Positions 17,301-26,827 of a stretch of 64,000 nt of DNA are shown one piece after another. The translations under genes were made by a program, and so were the position numbers. The DNA comes from Saprospiraceae bacterium UBA3362 (GTDB lineage: Bacteria; Bacteroidota; Bacteroidia; Chitinophagales; Saprospiraceae), in NCBI GenBank assembly GCA_002360455.1, contig DEQQ01000018.1:1-64000 (forward strand), written 5' to 3'. Every line of letters starts with the position of its first letter. The stretch's first letter is position 1. Below the pieces are notes generated by a model. It worked only from the letters and a program-made list of their open reading frames with translations, was not told where the DNA came from and did not search any database.

Positions 17301-18296
17301 TTGAAACGAATCGACATTCATACTCATATTATTCCTGAACATCTTCCTCAATGGGCTGAAAAATTCGGTTACAGTGGATTTATCTCATTGAATCATCATA
17401 CCTCATGCAAAGCACGTATGATGATCGACAATAAATTTTTTAGAGAGATAGAGTCCAACTGTTGGGATCCTGCAGTTCGTGCATCGGACTGCGATGCTTC
17501 TCAAATAGAGGTTCAAGTTTTAAGTACAATCCCTGTACTATTTTCTTATTGGGCCAAGCCTCAAGATGGTTATGATGTCTGTAGATTTCTCAACGATCAT
17601 ATTGCGGAGACTGTTAGAAAATATCCTCATCGTTTTGTGGGACTTGGAACTCTTCCTATGCAGGACCCGGATCTTGCATGTAAAGAACTTGAGCGTTGTG
17701 TAAACGATCTTGGTCTCGCTGGTATTGAAATTGGGAGTCATATCAACCAATGGAATCTCAATGAAAAAGTCTTGTTTCCCGTTTATCAAAAAGCTGAAGA
17801 AGAAGGAGCTTGTATTTTTGTACATCCTTGGGATATGATGGGGACAGATAGAATGCCTAATTATTGGTTGCCATGGTTGGTTGGTATGCCTGCAGAGACT
17901 TCACTTGCTATATGTTCAATGATCTTTGGTGGGGTATTTGGAGCATTTCCTGATCTCCGAGTTGCCTTTGCTCATGGTGGAGGGTCTTTTGGTGGAACTT
18001 ATGCTAGAATTCGACATGGTTTTGAAGCCAGACCGGATCTTGTAGCTGTAGATCACAATGTACATCCCGATCACTATTTAGGAAAATTTTGGGTAGATTC
18101 ATTGGTATTGGATCAACACATGTTGGATCAATTAATAAAATTGTTTGGACATGAAAAAATTGCACTTGGTACAGATTATCCTTTTCCCCTTGGTGAAACC
18201 ACTCCAGGAAAATTAATCGAAGAGTCCTCACATCCCGAGGCTATAAAAGATTGGTTGAGGTATAAGTCCGCAGAAGCTTGGCTTGGAATTGGATAA
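17301..18296 (+). CDS. 2-amino-3-carboxymuconate-6-semialdehyde decarboxylase (ACMSD), amidohydrolase family
   Basis: This metal-dependent decarboxylase diverts the kynurenine pathway from NAD synthesis to 2-aminomuconate. The 331-residue protein shows the amidohydrolase ligands: DIHTHIIPEHLP (HxH, His7/His9), CIFVHPWDMMG, VAFAHGGGSFGG and the C-terminal Asp in ALGTDYPFPLGE. The preference for ACMSD over other amidohydrolases rests on these motifs, the length and the adjacent tryptophan dioxygenase. The start codon is TTG at 17301, four bases after the dioxygenase stop, so translation is coupled. Confidence 0.9.
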   Translation: MKRIDIHTHIIPEHLPQWAEKFGYSGFISLNHHTSCKARMMIDNKFFREIESNCWDPAVRASDCDASQIEVQVLSTIPVLFSYWAKPQDGYDVCRFLNDHIAETVRKYPHRFVGLGTLPMQDPDLACKELERCVNDLGLAGIEIGSHINQWNLNEKVLFPVYQKAEEEGACIFVHPWDMMGTDRMPNYWLPWLVGMPAETSLAICSMIFGGVFGAFPDLRVAFAHGGGSFGGTYARIRHGFEARPDLVAVDHNVHPDHYLGKFWVDSLVLDQHMLDQLIKLFGHEKIALGTDYPFPLGETTPGKLIEESSHPEAIKDWLRYKSAEAWLGIG

Positions 18297-18310
18297 TCAG
18301 CCTTTCCAAA

Positions 18311-19048
18311 TCATTCTTCACGACTAGAAAGTTTTTTGTTGTAATTGGCAGAACGAATTCCTTTTTGCTTTCTCAATACGATTAATAATTCGTAAGGGCC
18401 GATCAAGGCTTTATTGAAGCTCATTAAATACAGGCTCATATATTGCGACAGTTGGCTCTCAATTTTTAAACCGCAAAATTGAAAATCTTGCAACAGCTGT
18501 TGAGAAGTAATCGAAGAATCTATATCAACAATTATTTCATCTTTGATTATCTCCGGAGTATTTGCCTGCTCTTTCTTTAACAATTGAGTCCAATGTTCTG
18601 ACTGTTCCAGTTTGATAACAGCATCATTAATTTTGCTTAGCTCCGATGGAAGATTTGTATTGGAGTGTATTGTTTTTCTCAACACACCCTCTGTATCATA
18701 ATATTTCATATCCAACTCAGGCAAATCGGGAATATTCAAAAAATAATTAGAATTAAATTGATCCCATTGTACCGATCTGATTTGTTGTATTAAACTTTGG
18801 GAGTTTTTTATTTCTGTAAAGTAAACTCCTTTCATCTCTACATTTTCTTTACCTTCATAAACCGCAAGGCCATTACTAAAAACAGTAATTTTATATACAG
18901 CACAGTTTCCAAAACAGGGGCTTTTCTGCAAGCTCAACACTTTATAAAAATCCAATTTTTCATTCTGTTTTTGACTCAAAGGTTTGGTCGATTGACAAGC
19001 TATAAATGCAACAACAATGCAAAAAGTCCACCAATAAAAACGATACAT
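18311..19048 (-). CDS. DUF6438 lipoprotein
   Basis: A lipoprotein of 245 residues with signal peptide and lipobox FIAC (Cys at about 19). The DUF6438 domain is recognised by SPCFGNCAVYKITVFSNG followed by VYEGKENVEMKGVY and a C-terminal helix (SELSKINDAVIKLEQ). It is the last gene of a three-gene minus-strand operon, starting 7 bases after the metalloprotease gene. The function of the family is not known to me; location is expected in the envelope. Confidence 0.8.
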   Translation of the reverse strand: MYRFYWWTFCIVVAFIACQSTKPLSQKQNEKLDFYKVLSLQKSPCFGNCAVYKITVFSNGLAVYEGKENVEMKGVYFTEIKNSQSLIQQIRSVQWDQFNSNYFLNIPDLPELDMKYYDTEGVLRKTIHSNTNLPSELSKINDAVIKLEQSEHWTQLLKKEQANTPEIIKDEIIVDIDSSITSQQLLQDFQFCGLKIESQLSQYMSLYLMSFNKALIGPYELLIVLRKQKGIRSANYNKKLSSREE

Positions 19049-19055
19049 AAATTAT

Positions 19056-20210
19056 TTAATTTGAAATAAAGAAGAAAAACGATTGGTTGCTTTGTTTTGT
19101 TTTAATGAGCACAAAATAGTTGCCCGGAGTAAGGATTTTATCTGTTTTATTTATGATATAACGGCTCTCGCCTTGTACTTTTCTGAAATGAATTTTTTGT
19201 CCTAAACTATTATACAATTCTAATTCTCCATCGAATTCTTTATTCTCTCTTTGCTGGATCACCCACTGCTGGGAATTGCCATAAAGAAAATAATCAGTAT
19301 TGACAGATTCCATTGTATCACAAGGAAATGAAATTCCTGCTCGCTGATTTGAAATTACCTCTCTCATCCGCTCTACTTGTCCATGTGTAAACATTTTCAT
19401 ACAGGCATCATCCACCAAGCTCATATAATTCATGAATTGATTGCTCGTATTGCAAGAAAACTGTGGGTATGAAGGGCAGCCAAAGTAATTTCCCACCTGG
19501 CTGGGAGTATCATTGATTCCATCATCACTATTGCAATTATTTCCTGTGGCCAAATGTTTTAGTCCGAGATAATGACCCATTTCATGAACTAATGTCATAC
19601 CCAAATGAAATGGCCTGTTGTCAGTCTTGAATCCAAAATATTTCGGGTCAATTATAATTCCATCCATTTCATCCGTAGCTTGTTCCGGAAATACCGCTTG
19701 CGCAAAACCACAGTCTTTTCGTTGGGCAACAAATATGTTAAGATATCTTTTAGGATCCCAGAGATCGCTGCCACCGAGACTGGTCTTCATGGCAAAAAAT
19801 GTTTTCGAATTTTTTCGACATCCTGTATTCTCCACATTTGTTTTTACTCTTATGACTCCGGTAGTATTCTGACCTGATGGATCCTTTTTTGCCAAACAGA
19901 AATTGATATTGGGAGATGCAGCAACTGATCTGAATTCTTCGGGGATGTGAATATCCAATTTGGCATTTCTTCGATGAAAGTGATCATTCAATATTTCCAA
20001 TTGCGAATAAAGTTCGGCGGCGCTCACATTCTCATCTTCATTCAAAAAAACAACATGAAATACAACTTGAATTTCAATAGTTGCATCACGAAAATGAACA
20101 TTATTTTGTCTGGATTGATCAGATAGGAAATCTACAGTAGCACAACGTTGTGACCATAGCAGTGATGGCAGATAAAAAATAAAAAGGAATGTACTCAGAC
20201 AAACTTTCAT
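19056..20210 (-). CDS. Secreted M43-type zinc metalloprotease with T9SS sorting domain
   Basis: A 384-residue secreted protease with a signal peptide (FIFYLPSLLWSQ). The zinc site is LVHEMGHYLGLKHL (HExxHxxGxxH), followed by DGINDTPSQ and a Met-turn (CNTSNQFMNYMSLVDDACM) typical of pappalysin/M43 enzymes. The C-terminal region (GELELYNSLGQKIHFRKV, LTPGNYFVLIKT) is a T9SS sorting domain. It sits 6 bases after the coiled-coil lipoprotein gene and 7 before the DUF6438 gene. The protease should act at the surface or in the medium; the substrate is unknown. Confidence 0.88.
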   Translation of the reverse strand: MKVCLSTFLFIFYLPSLLWSQRCATVDFLSDQSRQNNVHFRDATIEIQVVFHVVFLNEDENVSAAELYSQLEILNDHFHRRNAKLDIHIPEEFRSVAASPNINFCLAKKDPSGQNTTGVIRVKTNVENTGCRKNSKTFFAMKTSLGGSDLWDPKRYLNIFVAQRKDCGFAQAVFPEQATDEMDGIIIDPKYFGFKTDNRPFHLGMTLVHEMGHYLGLKHLATGNNCNSDDGINDTPSQVGNYFGCPSYPQFSCNTSNQFMNYMSLVDDACMKMFTHGQVERMREVISNQRAGISFPCDTMESVNTDYFLYGNSQQWVIQQRENKEFDGELELYNSLGQKIHFRKVQGESRYIINKTDKILTPGNYFVLIKTKQSNQSFFFFISN

Positions 20211-20216
20211 TCCGCA

Positions 20217-22037
20217 TTAATTTACATAAAATGAGAGTTCTATGCCTGCAGGAAAATTTTGAGTATCATCTATTTTTTGATATGGCTTTGCACCTACAGT
20301 CATTTTCTCTGCAGAAACTCCTGAGACAACCATAAGCTTTGATATGGTATTGGCTCGTCTATAAGAACCGTCCAATGTTTTTGTAGGAGAATTTTGTGCT
20401 ACACTAAATCCAATAATCTCGTAATTCAAATTGGATCTTGATTTTAAAAATTGACAAAGCCTAGATATTATTATTGTTCCCTGTTCCTTCATAGCAATAG
20501 TTTCTCCTTCGAACAAATAATTTTGAGGCAGGAAAATACTGACTAAATTTCCTTGTATTTTATAAAATATTCCTGCCTTAGGAAACTCCTGCGGCAATCC
20601 ATTGATCTTGTTCAATAAATCTTGTGGCAGTTCTGATGCCTTCGGCTCAGGGCTGGTTTTGTTTGGTTTCAAACTCAGTTCATTATATTTTTTTTGACAA
20701 TCTTGAACTTCAACTTCCTTTGTTTTCAATTTCTGTTGTAGATCCGAAATTTGATTCTTTGAGCTAGGATTGCTCATAGCATCTCTGGATTGAAGTTCCA
20801 GATCATTTATTTTCTTATCCTTTTCAATGAGTATCCTATTGAAAGAATCTTTGGACTGTTGGGCAATGAGTAATAAATTCGATTCTTTTGATCTTTGATT
20901 TTTTAATTCCGCCTTAAGATTCTCATTTTCGTTTCTAACAGCCAAAACTTCTGCCTGATTTTGAGATTTTTGCTCACTTTTCGATTTTGAACCTGACGGT
21001 TTACTTAGCTCATTCTTTGATTCAGCAAGCTGTTTTTTTAAATCCGTTACTTCTCCATTCAATGATGAAATTGTAGCTTTGTTTTGATTCTGTATTTGCT
21101 CCAATTCTGCTAAGTTTGCATTACTTTGATCTAAGGATTTCTTTAGATTAATCTGCTCTGATTTGACCTTATCCAACTCTTGATTCAATGTTGCATTTTG
21201 AGTTTTCAAATTTTGAATTTGAGCTTGATCTTCTTTATTGGAAGATTTTTTGGATGACTTTTTATTTGATGATTCGAGCAATTCCTTATTTTGTTTATCC
21301 AGAATCATTAAATTCTGGTTTTTCTCCATCAAAGTCTTATTTAATCCGGCTATCTGTGCTGTCTTTTCTGCAAGTTGTGATTTAATTAAATCGATCTCAG
21401 CGTTACTAGGGTTTGACTGTTGGTTGATTTGGTTTGTCTCTATGCTATTCATTTTAGACTCCAAAAACTTTATTTTAGCCTGTTGATTGTCCGTCTCAAC
21501 TTTGAGCGTTGTATTTTGATTTAATAGTTCGGAAATCTTAGTTTGAGCAGCGGCTTCACTTTGTTTTATTTTACTATTTTCTGTAACTAAATCTTGATTG
21601 TTTTTCAATGCCAAATTTTTTTCCGACTGGGCATTGTTCAATAAATTTTCATTTTGACTCAATTTAAAACGCAAAGATCTTATTTCGTTTTGCAATGAAT
21701 CTAAATTTACGGACTCCGATTTAGACAGAGCGCCGGATGGTAATGCTTTCCCTTCAAAACGCAAATAAAGTTCAGCAAGCACCTGTTCTGTTTTTAGCAG
21801 CTGAGCCTTACACAGTTCCAAGTCATTGGATTTAGAAATGCAATCTGCTTTGTTTTCCTGAAGTTTAGCATTTTCAGCTTTTAGCACAAGGTTGTCTGCA
21901 GTCACTTGTTTGAATTTGCCGGAGCTAACACAAGCGCTAACGAAAAAAAATAGAATAGGAACACCGACAAGAATAAATCTTGAAGAATGAGCTAAAAAAC
22001 CAAATCGAATTGGCTGAGAGAATAAAAAAATTGACAT
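20217..22037 (-). CDS. Long coiled-coil lipoprotein with OmpA-like C-terminus
   Basis: A 606-residue protein with a hydrophobic signal ending in a lipobox (FFVSAC, Cys about 36). About 400 residues of heptad-rich coiled coil follow, high in Gln/Asn/Lys/Ser (LKTQNATLNQELDKVKSEQ and similar). The last 110 residues (YLFEGETIAMKEQGTIIISRL, YEIIGFSV, YRRANTISKLMVVSGVSAE) resemble an OmpA/MotB peptidoglycan-binding fold. It is probably an outer-membrane lipoprotein spanning to the cell wall. It is the first gene of the operon with the metalloprotease and DUF6438 lipoprotein and divergent from the FemAB-like gene. Confidence 0.75.
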   Translation of the reverse strand: MSIFLFSQPIRFGFLAHSSRFILVGVPILFFFVSACVSSGKFKQVTADNLVLKAENAKLQENKADCISKSNDLELCKAQLLKTEQVLAELYLRFEGKALPSGALSKSESVNLDSLQNEIRSLRFKLSQNENLLNNAQSEKNLALKNNQDLVTENSKIKQSEAAAQTKISELLNQNTTLKVETDNQQAKIKFLESKMNSIETNQINQQSNPSNAEIDLIKSQLAEKTAQIAGLNKTLMEKNQNLMILDKQNKELLESSNKKSSKKSSNKEDQAQIQNLKTQNATLNQELDKVKSEQINLKKSLDQSNANLAELEQIQNQNKATISSLNGEVTDLKKQLAESKNELSKPSGSKSKSEQKSQNQAEVLAVRNENENLKAELKNQRSKESNLLLIAQQSKDSFNRILIEKDKKINDLELQSRDAMSNPSSKNQISDLQQKLKTKEVEVQDCQKKYNELSLKPNKTSPEPKASELPQDLLNKINGLPQEFPKAGIFYKIQGNLVSIFLPQNYLFEGETIAMKEQGTIIISRLCQFLKSRSNLNYEIIGFSVAQNSPTKTLDGSYRRANTISKLMVVSGVSAEKMTVGAKPYQKIDDTQNFPAGIELSFYVN

Positions 22038-22174
22038 TAAATTAGAGTTTGATCAAATCAAAATCGGCTTAAAACTATATAAAATAAATCAATTTTAATA
22101 GAATTAACTGTAAAAGCTATTAAAAATTGAACATTTGAGCCATTTTATAGGTTTGTATGGCTCATTCTTAGGTC

Positions 22175-23380
22175 TTGAATACATATCAATTAGGAGAATC
22201 GGATTTGGATCTTACAGTATCCTTGAGCTTGGATGAGTTTAGAACCGAATGGCAAACTTACCATCAGTCTCATCTTTTGATGGATTTTGACTTTTTGAAA
22301 TCCATTGAGAATGCACTTCCTGAGAAGTTAAGTCCTTTGTATGCTTTGATCAAAAAAGAAAAGGAAGTATTAGGTTTACTTTATTTTCAAGTCATTCAAT
22401 TTTCTGCCGGAGAGAGTTTAAAATTAGAACAAGAAACGGATGAGCTTCCCTGTAAAATGTTCTTTGATTCTCTTGCCAAATTTTTCAAAAAATTTGTTGC
22501 CAATAAAGTAAGTTTTAAAGCTTTAGTCTCGGGAAATCTTCTTGGATCCGGGCCGTTTGGCTTTTACTTCACTCAAGATTTTGATCATGACAAACAGGAA
22601 GAATTATTATCTCTTTCCATTGAAACCTTATTTAGATATGAAAAATCAATGGCAGATGTTTCTGTTTGTTTAATAAAAGATTTTCCAAAAGGAAAAAGAC
22701 TGACCACTGCCAGCTCAGGGCCCTATGCTTCTTTTACCGAATTCAAAGTCCAACCCTCTATGAACTTGAAGGTTCGATGGAATAGTTTCGAAGACTATTT
22801 GAATTCTATGGAGAGCAAATATCGTTTGAGAATTAAAAAATATCAGCAAAAAATTGCTTCCTTACAACTCAAAGAATTAACCGCAGATGAAATAGATTTT
22901 TATAAAAATGAAATAGAACTATTGTATAAGAATATCCAAGATCAAGCAGGCTTCAACATGGTGCATCTTGATCAAAACTATTTCTATACTTTGAAAAAAT
23001 TGAAGAAAAATGATTTCAAATTTTTTGCTTATTTTTTAGATAATGAAATGCTTTGTTTTTATTCCTATCTAAACGCCGGAGATATTCTTTCTGCCCATTT
23101 TTTAGGTTACAACAAATCCAAAAATAATCATTATGCCATTTACCCAAATGTACTTTGCAATTTAATTCAAGAGGCAATTGTAAACCAATATCAATGCATA
23201 GATTTAGGAAGAACAGCCTTAGAAATCAAAAGCTCGTTTGGAGCTGTTCCGGAAGAATTGTTTTGCTATGTTGCACATCGTTCCAGTTGGTACAATAGGT
23301 TTGTACCCAAACTGCTTGACTATCTGGTTCCTGAAGAAAAATGGACCCCGAGAAGTCCATTTAAAAAGCATACGCACTAG
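22175..23380 (+). CDS. GNAT/FemAB-like acyltransferase
   Basis: A cytoplasmic-type protein of 401 residues. Its C-terminal half has the BioF2-like/FemAB GNAT pattern: SKYRLRIKKYQQKI, then YKNIQDQAGFNMVHLDQNYF, strand FFAYFLDNEMLCFYSYLNAG, and the terminal YQCIDLGRTALEIKSSFGAVP. Such domains transfer amino acids or acyl groups to peptidoglycan precursors or other amines. ATG 22157 in the same frame meets TAG at once, so the start is TTG 22175. It is probably monocistronic; its substrate is not deducible. Confidence 0.75.
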   Translation: MNTYQLGESDLDLTVSLSLDEFRTEWQTYHQSHLLMDFDFLKSIENALPEKLSPLYALIKKEKEVLGLLYFQVIQFSAGESLKLEQETDELPCKMFFDSLAKFFKKFVANKVSFKALVSGNLLGSGPFGFYFTQDFDHDKQEELLSLSIETLFRYEKSMADVSVCLIKDFPKGKRLTTASSGPYASFTEFKVQPSMNLKVRWNSFEDYLNSMESKYRLRIKKYQQKIASLQLKELTADEIDFYKNEIELLYKNIQDQAGFNMVHLDQNYFYTLKKLKKNDFKFFAYFLDNEMLCFYSYLNAGDILSAHFLGYNKSKNNHYAIYPNVLCNLIQEAIVNQYQCIDLGRTALEIKSSFGAVPEELFCYVAHRSSWYNRFVPKLLDYLVPEEKWTPRSPFKKHTH

Positions 23381-23431
23381 TTAATCCCATGTTAAATTTT
23401 CTACCTCCAAAAATACTCAAATGAAATAAAG

Positions 23432-23439
23432 TATCTTTG
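23432..23439 (+). promoter_or_regulatory. Minus-7 promoter box before the phosphatase-like/valS operon
   Basis: TATCTTTG lies 21 bases before the ATG at 23461 and matches TAnnTTTG; there is no clear TTG box at the expected distance. Confidence 0.5.
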
Positions 23440-23460
23440 TCATCTAAGTAAATAAGGGTT

Positions 23461-24051
23461 ATGACTCGATTGATTATTGGTTTGATTTTTTTGACGCATT
23501 TGGGATTTGCTCAACAAACAAAACCCAATTCTCAATGGGTAAAAAAAATCAATACTGAAAAAGTATATTTTACAAATCAAGACTCAATGACTTATCTTTT
23601 GAGTTCGGATAAAAATCAACAAACCATATTTGCTTTTTTTCACTCAGAAGAAGATACTATAGGAATTGACCCGGGACTCAGCACAGATGGTAGATGGAGG
23701 GCCATCCACCTTCTCAAACTCTTAAAACCTCTGCAGATTCAACATTTTTTTAGTACTCCATTTCGTAGAAATATTCTTACTATTCAACCCTTGACGGATG
23801 AAATGAAAAAACAGGTTGTATACTATGATCAGGCCGACTTAAATGTGTTGTATAAAAAATTAGACGTCCTTTTTCCTAAACCTGTAGTATTGATGATTCA
23901 TCAACAGACGTTCCAAAAAATAGTCCAACAACTTACAGGACAAACCATAGACAATAAGGATAACGATAGTTCACCAAAACGTTTTTTTATTTTGCAAAGA
24001 ACCCAAGATAATCAAGGAAATTTTTACTCTCTGCTCTATAATATCAGATAA
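23461..24051 (+). CDS. Degenerate histidine-phosphatase-like secreted protein
   Basis: A protein of 196 residues with a short signal peptide (LIIGLIFLTHLGFAQQ). The fold pattern of the histidine phosphatase superfamily is visible: TIFAFFHSEED, DPGLSTDGRWRAIHLL, FFSTPFRRNILTIQPL, and VVLMIHQQTFQKIVQQLTG. However, the catalytic RHxE is replaced by FHSE (Phe60-His61) and the second GHS/GHN motif by IHQQ. The active-site Arg is therefore missing and it may be a non-catalytic binding protein. It ends 2 bases before valS, so the two are co-transcribed. Confidence 0.7.
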   Translation: MTRLIIGLIFLTHLGFAQQTKPNSQWVKKINTEKVYFTNQDSMTYLLSSDKNQQTIFAFFHSEEDTIGIDPGLSTDGRWRAIHLLKLLKPLQIQHFFSTPFRRNILTIQPLTDEMKKQVVYYDQADLNVLYKKLDVLFPKPVVLMIHQQTFQKIVQQLTGQTIDNKDNDSSPKRFFILQRTQDNQGNFYSLLYNIR

Positions 24052-24053
24052 TT

Positions 24054-26681
24054 ATGTCATCTTCCGATCACAAACTAAGCAGCTCAGAGATTGAGCAAAA
24101 ATGGTATCAACATTGGGAAAATCAACATTACTTTGATTCGACTCCGGATGATAGAGAGCCTTTCATCATTATTATTCCTCCTCCGAATATCACAGGTGTA
24201 TTGCACATGGGACACATGCTCAATAATACCATTCAGGATTTGCTTATTCGCAAAGCAAGATTAGAGGGTAAAAACGCTTGTTGGGTTCCCGGTACAGATC
24301 ATGCTTCTATTGCTACGGAGGCCAAAGTGGTGCAAATGTTACGAGAGCAAGGAATAAAAAAATCTGATCTGTCAAGAGAAGATTTTTTGAAACATGCTTT
24401 TCTTTGGAAAGAGAAATACGGTGGCATTATTTTGCAACAACTAAGAGCATTGGGGGCTTCATGTGACTGGAAAAGAACAGCATTCACAATGGACGAGGCA
24501 CGTTCTTCTATGGTAATCAAAGCCTTTGTAGATCTTTACAATAAAGGAAAATTATATCGAAGAAAACGAATGGTCAATTGGGATCCCGAGGCCAAAACCG
24601 TTTTGTCTAACGAAGAAGTTCACTATCACGAGGAGCAGGCCAATCTGTTTCACATTTTATATAAAATAGAAGGATCAGAAGAAGGTATTGTAATCGCAAC
24701 TCAAAGACCCGAAACCATAATGGCAGACAGAGCTGTAGCCGTCAATCCGAATGATGAACGTTACAAACATTTGCAAGGAAAATTTGTAAAAATTCCATTG
24801 ATTGATCGATATATTCCTATTATTCCGGATGATTATGTTGACATGGAATTCGGAACAGGCGCACTCAAAGTTACTCCCGCTCATGATCAGAATGATTACG
24901 AAATCGGAGTAAAACATCAATTGGAAATTGTAGATATTCTTAATGAAGATGGAACTTTAAATGATGATGCCATTATTTTGGTCGGCATGGATCGATTTGA
25001 AGCGAGAAAGCGCATTAAGAAATTATTGGAAGAAGAAGCCGTGTTGATAAAAATAGAATCGTATAAAACCAATATAGGGAGGTCGGAACGTACAAATGCT
25101 GTTGTAGAACCACGATTAAGTTTGCAGTGGTATGTGGATATGAAATCCATGGCCAAAGATGCGCTTGATGCAGTAGAAAACGGGGATATTTTATTTTATC
25201 CCGAAAATATGAAAAATACCTACCGTCATTGGATGGACAATATCAAAGATTGGTGTATTTCAAGGCAGTTATGGTGGGGACACAGAGTCCCGGCGTTTTA
25301 TTATCAGGACGAAGTTTTTGTGCATGAAACTGCAGAAGGTGCTCTTCAGTTAGCCAAGATCAAAACAGCCAATAATCATTTGACTTTAGATGATTTAAAA
25401 CAAGATGATGATGTACTCGACACTTGGTTTTCTTCCTGGTTATGGCCAATTTCAGTTTTTGAAAAAGAGGAAGATTTGAATTATTACTACCCTACTTCGG
25501 TATTGGTCACAGGTTGGGATATTATTTTCTTGTGGGTAGCTCGAATGATTATGGCAGGATATGAATGGAAAAATAAATTGCCATTCAAAGAAGTTTACTT
25601 TACGGGTATGGTAAGAGATAAACTCAGAAGAAAAATGAGTAAATCACTGGGCAACTCACCCGATGCTCTCAAGCTCATTGCAGATCATGGCGCAGATGGT
25701 GTCAGATTTGGAATGTTGGCCTGCTCTCCTGCCGGAGGAGATCTGTTGTTTGATGAAAAACTATGCGAACAAGGTGCAGGTTTCGTTCATAAATTATGGA
25801 ATGCTAGAATACTTGTAGGCAGTTGGACAAGCTCAGATCAAAGTTCAGTTTCAAAGGCAGAAGAATTAGGAATGAATTGGATGGAAGAACGAACCAATCA
25901 AGTCATTCATGAAACCAATGGCTTGTACAAACAATACAAATTGTCAGAAGCACTTAAGCTAATTTACAGTTTTGTTTGGGATGATTTTTGTTCCTTTTAT
26001 CTTGAATTAATTAAACCCAAAAAAGAGCAAGCTCTTCATCCAAAAGTATTGGACTTTACAAAACAAAGTTTTGAAAATATATGCACTTTGCTTCATCCCT
26101 TTATGCCTTTTATTACAGAAGAATTGTGGCATTTATTGAGAGAACGAGCTGCCGGAGATGATTGTATGGTTTCTGTTTATCCAAAGGAAAAAGAAATCAA
26201 TCAATCCTTACTTGATACTGTTTCTGAAGTTCGTCAAGTGATCACTCAGGTTGCCGCTCTTCGTCAAAAATACGGAGTAAAATACATCGTGAGCGCTCCA
26301 TTATATCTTGCAAAATCCGATAACGAGAAAAATATTCTCAATACCCAAGGAGCAGATGAAATTATTCAAAAATTGGCCAACATCAGTTCCCTTTCTTTTA
26401 CCGATAAGGAGGTAGCAGGAAGTCAATCTTTTTTAGGCTTAAGAGATCAATATTTTATTATACTCCCAATAACAATTGATGTAGAAGAAGAGCGAAAAAA
26501 AATCCTCAGCGAAATTGAGTACACGCGAGGCTTTTTGGAATCCGTAGAGAAAAAATTAAGCAATGAAAAATTTGTAGCCAATGCAGCAGCGGCTTTGGTC
26601 GAAAAAGAAAAGCAAAAAAAAGCAGATGGATTGACACGTTTAGCGGCCTTAGAAGCCAGCTTAGCACAGCTTGAGTCCTAA
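24054..26681 (+). CDS. valS: Valyl-tRNA synthetase
   Basis: Class I aminoacyl-tRNA synthetase charging tRNA-Val. The 875-residue protein has the HIGH-equivalent in PPPNITGVLHMGHML, the editing domain with ATQRPETIMADRAVAVNP, the DTWFSSWLWP segment, the KMSKS loop (RRKMSKSLGNSPD), an anticodon-binding helical domain and the C-terminal coiled-coil arm (about 805-875) characteristic of ValRS. The length is normal. It is transcribed with the upstream phosphatase-like gene. Confidence 0.97.
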   Translation: MSSSDHKLSSSEIEQKWYQHWENQHYFDSTPDDREPFIIIIPPPNITGVLHMGHMLNNTIQDLLIRKARLEGKNACWVPGTDHASIATEAKVVQMLREQGIKKSDLSREDFLKHAFLWKEKYGGIILQQLRALGASCDWKRTAFTMDEARSSMVIKAFVDLYNKGKLYRRKRMVNWDPEAKTVLSNEEVHYHEEQANLFHILYKIEGSEEGIVIATQRPETIMADRAVAVNPNDERYKHLQGKFVKIPLIDRYIPIIPDDYVDMEFGTGALKVTPAHDQNDYEIGVKHQLEIVDILNEDGTLNDDAIILVGMDRFEARKRIKKLLEEEAVLIKIESYKTNIGRSERTNAVVEPRLSLQWYVDMKSMAKDALDAVENGDILFYPENMKNTYRHWMDNIKDWCISRQLWWGHRVPAFYYQDEVFVHETAEGALQLAKIKTANNHLTLDDLKQDDDVLDTWFSSWLWPISVFEKEEDLNYYYPTSVLVTGWDIIFLWVARMIMAGYEWKNKLPFKEVYFTGMVRDKLRRKMSKSLGNSPDALKLIADHGADGVRFGMLACSPAGGDLLFDEKLCEQGAGFVHKLWNARILVGSWTSSDQSSVSKAEELGMNWMEERTNQVIHETNGLYKQYKLSEALKLIYSFVWDDFCSFYLELIKPKKEQALHPKVLDFTKQSFENICTLLHPFMPFITEELWHLLRERAAGDDCMVSVYPKEKEINQSLLDTVSEVRQVITQVAALRQKYGVKYIVSAPLYLAKSDNEKNILNTQGADEIIQKLANISSLSFTDKEVAGSQSFLGLRDQYFIILPITIDVEEERKKILSEIEYTRGFLESVEKKLSNEKFVANAAAALVEKEKQKKADGLTRLAALEASLAQLES

Positions 26682-26827
26682 TAAAAAAGCGAAGAGCCTC
26701 TGCTCCAATAGCATGAGATAAGAAAGTATATTATCGATTAATGTAATGTTAAATATCCGTAATTAAAGCCCTTTGAAGGCTATTTTGGTCTTATTTTTGT
26801 TTAGATTTTTCTAATTCAAACCAATCC

